In this document: piece after piece, positions 60,218-64,000 of the stretch
Layout: every line of letters starts with the position of its first letter
How positions within the stretch are numbered: position 1 is the stretch's first letter
From: DATJLY01 sp035532935
GTDB taxonomy: Bacteria; Pseudomonadota; Alphaproteobacteria; ATCC43930; CGMCC-115725
Length of the DNA: 64,000 nt
Direction: 5' to 3'
NCBI GenBank assembly: GCA_035532935.1
Contig: DATKQE010000118.1
Span: forward strand, 62,001 to 126,000
Program-made: the position numbers and the translations under genes
The notes under the pieces: model-generated
Seen by the model: the letters and a program-made list of their open reading frames with translations, nothing else
Told to the model about the DNA's origin: nothing
Database searches by the model: none

Positions 60218-60449
60218 GCCGTTTGCTCTGCCCGCCAACCACCTTGCCGCCGCGCCGGGTCACGCACCGTTTCGGCGCGTGGGCGATGACGGATGAGAAG
60301 CGGCATCCGACCGCCGTCGTGCCCCTAGCACGCGAGCGAACCGCCGGGCAAGGTGGAAAGCGTGATGGGCGCCGCCAGGTCGTTTGGCCGTTGCGCCGCG
60401 GCGGGCGCGAATTTCGTTCGGTCCCGACTCCCCGATCGGGAGATGGGCT

Positions 60450-60866
60450 CTAGATCCGCTCCCAGATGCAGGTCTCTTCGTCCAGACGGTCCTGCTCGAC
60501 GCCGCGGAAATCGCCTTTCGAGACGACGCCCACGACCTTGCCGTTCTCGATCACCGGCAAGTGGCGATAGCCGCCGTCATGCATCAGCCGCAGCGCTTCG
60601 ATCGCGGTCTTGCCGGGCGGCATCGTATCCGGATCGCGCGTCATCACCCGTTCGAGCGAGGTCTCGGCGGCGTTCAGTCCCTCGGCCAAGACCCGGCAGA
60701 CCGCATCCCGCCCAGTGAATATCCCCAGCAGCCGATTCTCGGCGTCGGTCACCAGGACGGCACCGACGCGGCGGTCGCGCATGCATTCGCTCGCATGCTT
60801 CACCGTCGCATTCGGCCGCAACGTCAGAGGACGCTGGTTCTTGACGATTTCGGACATCTGTCGCAT
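60450..60866 (-). CDS. CBS domain pair protein
   Basis: 138 residues, two CBS motifs: VKHASECMRDRRVGAVLVTD with LLGIFTGRDAV, and IEALRLMHDGGYRHLPVIE with VVGVVSKGDF. Such pairs bind adenosine nucleotides and sense energy state. The ATG at 60866 has GAGGG six bases upstream; the frame extends to a TTG at 60872. A perfect FNR/FixK palindrome lies upstream with a well-placed -10, so low-oxygen induction is likely. Confidence 0.92.
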   Translation of the reverse strand: MRQMSEIVKNQRPLTLRPNATVKHASECMRDRRVGAVLVTDAENRLLGIFTGRDAVCRVLAEGLNAAETSLERVMTRDPDTMPPGKTAIEALRLMHDGGYRHLPVIENGKVVGVVSKGDFRGVEQDRLDEETCIWERI

Positions 60867-60913
60867 GGACAACCCTCACCGCCGATGCGTGCCTTCGCAC
60901 CCGACACGATCGC

Positions 60914-60957
60914 ATTCTCTCCGGCTGTCGCGTTCTTGCCTTGATACAAATCAAGGC
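60914..60957 (-). promoter_or_regulatory. Perfect FNR/FixK box between the CBS and host-attachment genes
   Basis: TTGAT-ACAA-ATCAA (60941-60954) is an exact consensus match, extended to GCCTTGATACAAATCAAGGC (60938-60957). On the minus strand GAGAAT (60919-60914) is a -10 whose distance puts the box centre at -41.5 for a start near 60907, serving the CBS gene. For the plus-strand gene at 61005 the corresponding -10 (CAGATT) is weak, so divergent activation is possible but less certain. Confidence 0.65.
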
Positions 60958-61004
60958 GGTCCCAAGCGGCCCGCCGCAGATTTCGTTGAACAACGGAGCG
61001 GTCA

Positions 61005-61451
61005 ATGCCCAGACACAAGACCACCTGGATCGTAATGGCGGACGGCACGCGCGCCCTGATCGTGACGCGCCGCGACGTGCCCGAGGGATTCGATGTCGTC
61101 GCCGATCTGAGCTCGGAAGTGGCTCACGTGCCGGCGCATCTCATCGCCTCCGAGCGGCCCGGCCGCACGCAGGAGAGCCATTCGCCGGCGCGCCACGCGA
61201 TCGAGCCCCGGCACGATCCGCATGAGGAACGCCTCGCCGCCTTCGTTGGCAGCGTCGCCGCCTACCTGAACGAACAGAGCGCCGCCAAGGCGTTCGATCA
61301 TCTCATTCTCTTCGCGCCACCCCGTGCCCTTGGCCAGATTCGCGACATGCTCGACGACAGCGCCAAAGCCAAAGTGTCGGCGCAGGCCGCCAAGGACCTG
61401 ACGAAAATGCCGCTGGAAGACCTGCCGAAACATCTGGCGGCGCTCCCTTAG
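61005..61451 (+). CDS. Host attachment family protein
   Basis: 148 residues. N-terminus TTWIVMADGTRALIVTRRD, then a variable middle, then HLILFAPPRALGQIRDMLDD and AKDLTKMPLEDLPKHL: the full set of signatures of the protein-required-for-attachment family. Despite the name the function is unsettled; it is often found with stress and PHA genes. Divergent from the CBS gene across an exact FNR/FixK box. Confidence 0.9.
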   Translation: MPRHKTTWIVMADGTRALIVTRRDVPEGFDVVADLSSEVAHVPAHLIASERPGRTQESHSPARHAIEPRHDPHEERLAAFVGSVAAYLNEQSAAKAFDHLILFAPPRALGQIRDMLDDSAKAKVSAQAAKDLTKMPLEDLPKHLAALP

Positions 61452-61510
61452 ACGCGCATCCGGAAACGGTCGGCCTCGCGCCATCCGTCGCAGTGGCGCG
61501 GATCGGCGGC

Positions 61511-63499
61511 TCAGCGCTCGTGAACGTAGTGGCCGGGCGCCTTGCCGAGCGGCGGCCGGCCCTCGCCGGCAAGCCCCATGGCCGGCGGCGGGCAACGTCC
61601 CGTCGAATTCTGCTCGAGCCACGCAGCCCATGCCGGCCACCACGATCCCGCTTCGGCCGGCGTCACCTCATACCAGGTCTCCGGGTCGACATAGGGAGAA
61701 CCCGATCCGTGCCGCGACAGGCGATAGTGCCGGCGCGCGTGTCCCGGCTCGCTGACGATGCCGGCATTGTGGCCGCCGTTCGTCAGCACGAAGGTCACGT
61801 CGGCCTCGCTGACCAGATTGATCTTGTAGACCGAGCGCCAGGGCGCGACATGGTCGCGTTCCGTGGCGACGGCGAAGATCGGCACCCGGATGTCGTGCAG
61901 CGCGATCGGCCTGCCGTCGACGCTGAAGCGCCCCTCGAACAGGTCGTTCTCGAGAAAGAGGCGGCGCAGATATTCGCTGTGCATGCGATAGGGCATCCGC
62001 GTCGTATCGGCATTCCACGCCATGAGATCGATCATCGGCGGCCGCTGCCCCATCAGGTACTCGCGCGCGACGCGGGACCAGACGAGATCGTTGGAACGCA
62101 GGAGCTGGAACGCGCCGGCCATCTGCCGCGTGTCGAGATAGCCCTGATCCCACATGATGTCTTCGAGGTAGCTGAGCTGGGCGTCGTCGATGAAGAGCAT
62201 GAGCTCGCCCGCGTCGGTGAAATCCGTCTGGGCCGCCAGCATCGTGACGGAATTGAGAACCGTGCTTTTCTCGCGCGCGAGGAAGGAAGCGGCGATCGCC
62301 AGCAGCGTCCCGCCGAGGCAATAGCCGAGCGCATCGACCTTGCTCTCGGGCACGATGGCGCGGACCCGGTCGAGCGCGGCGAGCACGCCCAACCGCAGAT
62401 AGTCCTCCAAGCCCAGGTCGCGGTCCTGCGGGCCCGGATTGTGCCACGAGACCATGAACACGGTGTGTCCGCGGTCGACGAGGTACTTCACCAGCGAGTT
62501 TTGCGGCGACAGGTCGAGGATGTAATACTTCATGATCCAGGCCGGCACGATCAGCACCGGCTCGGCGTTGACGTCGCGCGTCGTCGGCGCGTACTGGATC
62601 AGCTCGATCAAGCGGTTGCGATAGACCACTTCGCCGGTAGTTACGGCGACGTTTTCCCCGGGCTCGAACGCCTCGGAGCCGACGGGCGGCCGGCCAGCGA
62701 CCGTCCGTTCCCAATCCGCCATGAAGTTCATCGCCCCGCGCGCGAGATTCTGCCCGCCCTCACGGAGCGTGGCCGCCAGGACCTCGGGGTTGGTGGCAAT
62801 GAAGTTGGCGGGCGAAAAGACGTCGAGCCACTGGCGCGCCGCGAACGACACTACCTCCTCGTGATGGCGCGACACGCCGCCAATTCCCGTGGTGGCGTTG
62901 TGCCACCATTGCTGGTTCAGGAGGAAGGTCTGGTAGATGAAATTGAACGGCCACCGCTGCCAGGCGGCGCTGGTGAACCGTTCATCCTGTTCCAAAGGCT
63001 CGATGCATGGCGCGCAGTCGGGTTCGGATAATTGCCGAGCGGCATAAGTGGCGAACCGGACCGCCTTTCGCGCCGCCTTTTCGACCAGCTGCTGCTGCTT
63101 GCCGGGTGCGCTCCACAAATGGACCGCCCAGTCGGCATAGGCAAGAGCCAGGGCGGCGGGGGAAAGTCCCGCGGTTACGCGTCCCAGGGCGGCGTGGAGC
63201 AGCCGGTCGATGCTGGGCCGCGGCTCGATGTCTGCGGTCGCGCCGGGCGCAGGCGGCGGTGCATTCGCGGATGCTTCTGCCGCAGGCGCGGCGCCACTCC
63301 CGGTTCCGGGCGGCGACAGGCGCCACATCTGGTCGAACGCCTCCGCACCGGCGACGTTGAGCCAGGGGAACGGCCATCCGGCGCCCGCGGCCGCGGGCGC
63401 GCGCGTCGCGCCGGCTGGCGCCCGTCCGCTGGCTTGAGGCTCGGCGAAACGCGCTGCTGTCCCCGGTTCCGATTGGCTGCTGACGGCATCCTTGGTCAT
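61511..63499 (-). CDS. phaC: Class I-type poly(R)-hydroxyalkanoate synthase
   Basis: 662 residues. The N-terminal third is Pro/Ala-rich and poorly conserved, then PFNFIYQTFLLNQQWW, and the alpha/beta hydrolase core with Cys394 in GYCLGG, the lipase-like box of PHA synthases. Asp and His follow in ATERDHVAPW and TNGGHNAG. It polymerises hydroxyacyl-CoA to storage granules. GGAG precedes the ATG. It is longer than typical class I PhaC because of the N-terminal extension, like the stress-linked second PhaC of many Rhizobiales. Encoded downstream of Hsp20. Confidence 0.9.
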   Translation of the reverse strand: MTKDAVSSQSEPGTAARFAEPQASGRAPAGATRAPAAAGAGWPFPWLNVAGAEAFDQMWRLSPPGTGSGAAPAAEASANAPPPAPGATADIEPRPSIDRLLHAALGRVTAGLSPAALALAYADWAVHLWSAPGKQQQLVEKAARKAVRFATYAARQLSEPDCAPCIEPLEQDERFTSAAWQRWPFNFIYQTFLLNQQWWHNATTGIGGVSRHHEEVVSFAARQWLDVFSPANFIATNPEVLAATLREGGQNLARGAMNFMADWERTVAGRPPVGSEAFEPGENVAVTTGEVVYRNRLIELIQYAPTTRDVNAEPVLIVPAWIMKYYILDLSPQNSLVKYLVDRGHTVFMVSWHNPGPQDRDLGLEDYLRLGVLAALDRVRAIVPESKVDALGYCLGGTLLAIAASFLAREKSTVLNSVTMLAAQTDFTDAGELMLFIDDAQLSYLEDIMWDQGYLDTRQMAGAFQLLRSNDLVWSRVAREYLMGQRPPMIDLMAWNADTTRMPYRMHSEYLRRLFLENDLFEGRFSVDGRPIALHDIRVPIFAVATERDHVAPWRSVYKINLVSEADVTFVLTNGGHNAGIVSEPGHARRHYRLSRHGSGSPYVDPETWYEVTPAEAGSWWPAWAAWLEQNSTGRCPPPAMGLAGEGRPPLGKAPGHYVHER

Positions 63500-63633
63500 G
63501 AAAAGACTCCGAATTCCAATGGCACCGCCCGTGCCGGGTTGCAAACAAGCGGGCCCTGCCCTCCCCATCCGTTGCCGGAAAGGGAGAGCGAGGGCCAGGT
63601 CTCGCCGCTTTTGCCCTTTCTATGACCGCCGGT

Positions 63634-64000
63634 TCAGGCCGCCTTGACGTCGATCTTCTTCTGCTGCTTTTGCGCCTCCGCGCTTTTCGGCAGCGTGACC
63701 GTCAGGACGCCTTTGGTGAATTCGGCGGCGATCTTATCGCGGTCGACGCCCTCCGGCAGGGCGAAGCCGCGTTGGAATGCGCCATAGGCGCGCTCCGACA
63801 CGTACCAGTTCTTGTTCTTCTCCTCTTTTTCCTGCCGCTTCTCGCCCTTGACGGTGAGAACGTCCCCGGTCACGGTGACCTCGACGTCCTTTTCGTCGAG
63901 ACCCGGCAGTTCCGCCGCGATCTTGTAGGCTTTGTCGTCCTCGGTCACGTCGACCGCCGGGACGTTGAAGCCGAATGTCGAGTCGAATGAAGGCGTGAGA
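63634..64000 (-). CDS. Hsp20/alpha-crystallin small heat shock protein, N-terminus cut by right edge
   Basis: The frame is open from the right edge (FNVPAVDVTEDDKAYKIAAE at its near end) to the stop at 63634. The alpha-crystallin domain is complete: ITAELPG-like AAELPGLDEKDVEVTV, LTVKGEKRQEKEEKN, and the C-terminal GVLTVTLPK. The start codon lies outside the window. It holds unfolded proteins during stress. It is the upstream gene of phaC, 134 bases away, with no clear terminator between. Confidence 0.93.
   Translation of the reverse strand, partial: LTPSFDSTFGFNVPAVDVTEDDKAYKIAAELPGLDEKDVEVTVTGDVLTVKGEKRQEKEEKNKNWYVSERAYGAFQRGFALPEGVDRDKIAAEFTKGVLTVTLPKSAEAQKQQKKIDVKAA

Noticed and set aside
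60223..60453. 76-codon ORF between the molybdenum hydroxylase and CBS genes
   Set aside because: No ribosome-binding site, Arg/Pro-rich composition, and it overlaps the ends of both neighbours; the 232-base gap appears to hold no gene.
1..64000. tRNA, rRNA, CRISPR array, insertion sequence or prophage
   Set aside because: No cloverleaf-like sequence, regularly spaced repeats, transposase or integrase reading frame was seen; the pseudogenes show point or deletion damage, not insertion.

Overview
The window is GC-rich, gene-dense chromosomal DNA of an alphaproteobacterium. The best lineage marker is the core block at 20994-26594: yggS, a DUF3576 lipoprotein, leuS, lptE and holA, an order I associate with Rhodospirillales-type Alphaproteobacteria. 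The accessory genes fit a soil or rhizosphere heterotroph that oxidises aromatic compounds. I see no tRNA, rRNA, insertion sequence, prophage or CRISPR array. No gap between genes exceeds 300 bases.

Layout. 1-3449: an S45 acylase cut by the left edge, its MarR neighbour and a divergent Rieske oxygenase with a visible promoter and operator. 3462-7381: a molybdate/tungstate ABC importer (wtpABC type) with a divergent HTH plus binding-protein regulator. 7500-13642: two short MetE-like methyltransferases, a VOC protein, an Asp-box propeller, an acyl-CoA-dehydrogenase-like flavoprotein and a universal stress protein. 13755-18898: an M3 and an M20 peptidase overlapping by four bases, then a frameshifted CocE/S15 hydrolase. 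19073-20929: an orphan two-partner-secretion pore. 20994-26594: the housekeeping block. 26598-37136: a leaderless ModA-like protein, two molybdenum-hydroxylase large subunits, a flavin reductase, a carboxymuconolactone-decarboxylase-like protein, an amidohydrolase, a fumarylacetoacetase and lepB. 37318-46818: a Rieske/LLM pair, a haloacid dehalogenase remnant, a gentisate-dioxygenase-like cupin, a Cys-nucleophile alpha/beta hydrolase, a DUF3500 protein and small cupin and AhpD-like proteins. 46942-52595: a plus-strand run of binding protein, SDR, zinc alcohol dehydrogenase and two Rieske oxygenases. 52615-64000: a phosphatase, an FMN alpha-hydroxy acid dehydrogenase, metY, a selenoprotein, a third molybdenum hydroxylase and a stress block (CBS protein, host-attachment protein, PHA synthase, Hsp20).

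How it fits together. Three molybdenum-hydroxylase large subunits, a Mo/W importer and a ModA-like protein point to heavy molybdenum use. Four Rieske oxygenases, the cupin dioxygenase, the fumarylacetoacetase, amidohydrolase, LLM and flavin reductase genes look like several partial aromatic-degradation modules. No Rieske reductase or ferredoxin, and no small or medium molybdenum-hydroxylase subunit, is present. Three stress-type genes lie behind FNR/FixK-like palindromes with the same spacing to a -10 element, suggesting a micro-oxic regulon.

The most notable item is at 56257-56475: a 72-residue SelW-like protein whose second redox cysteine is encoded by TGA, followed by a SECIS-like hairpin. 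Conventional gene finding would stop at that TGA and miss it.
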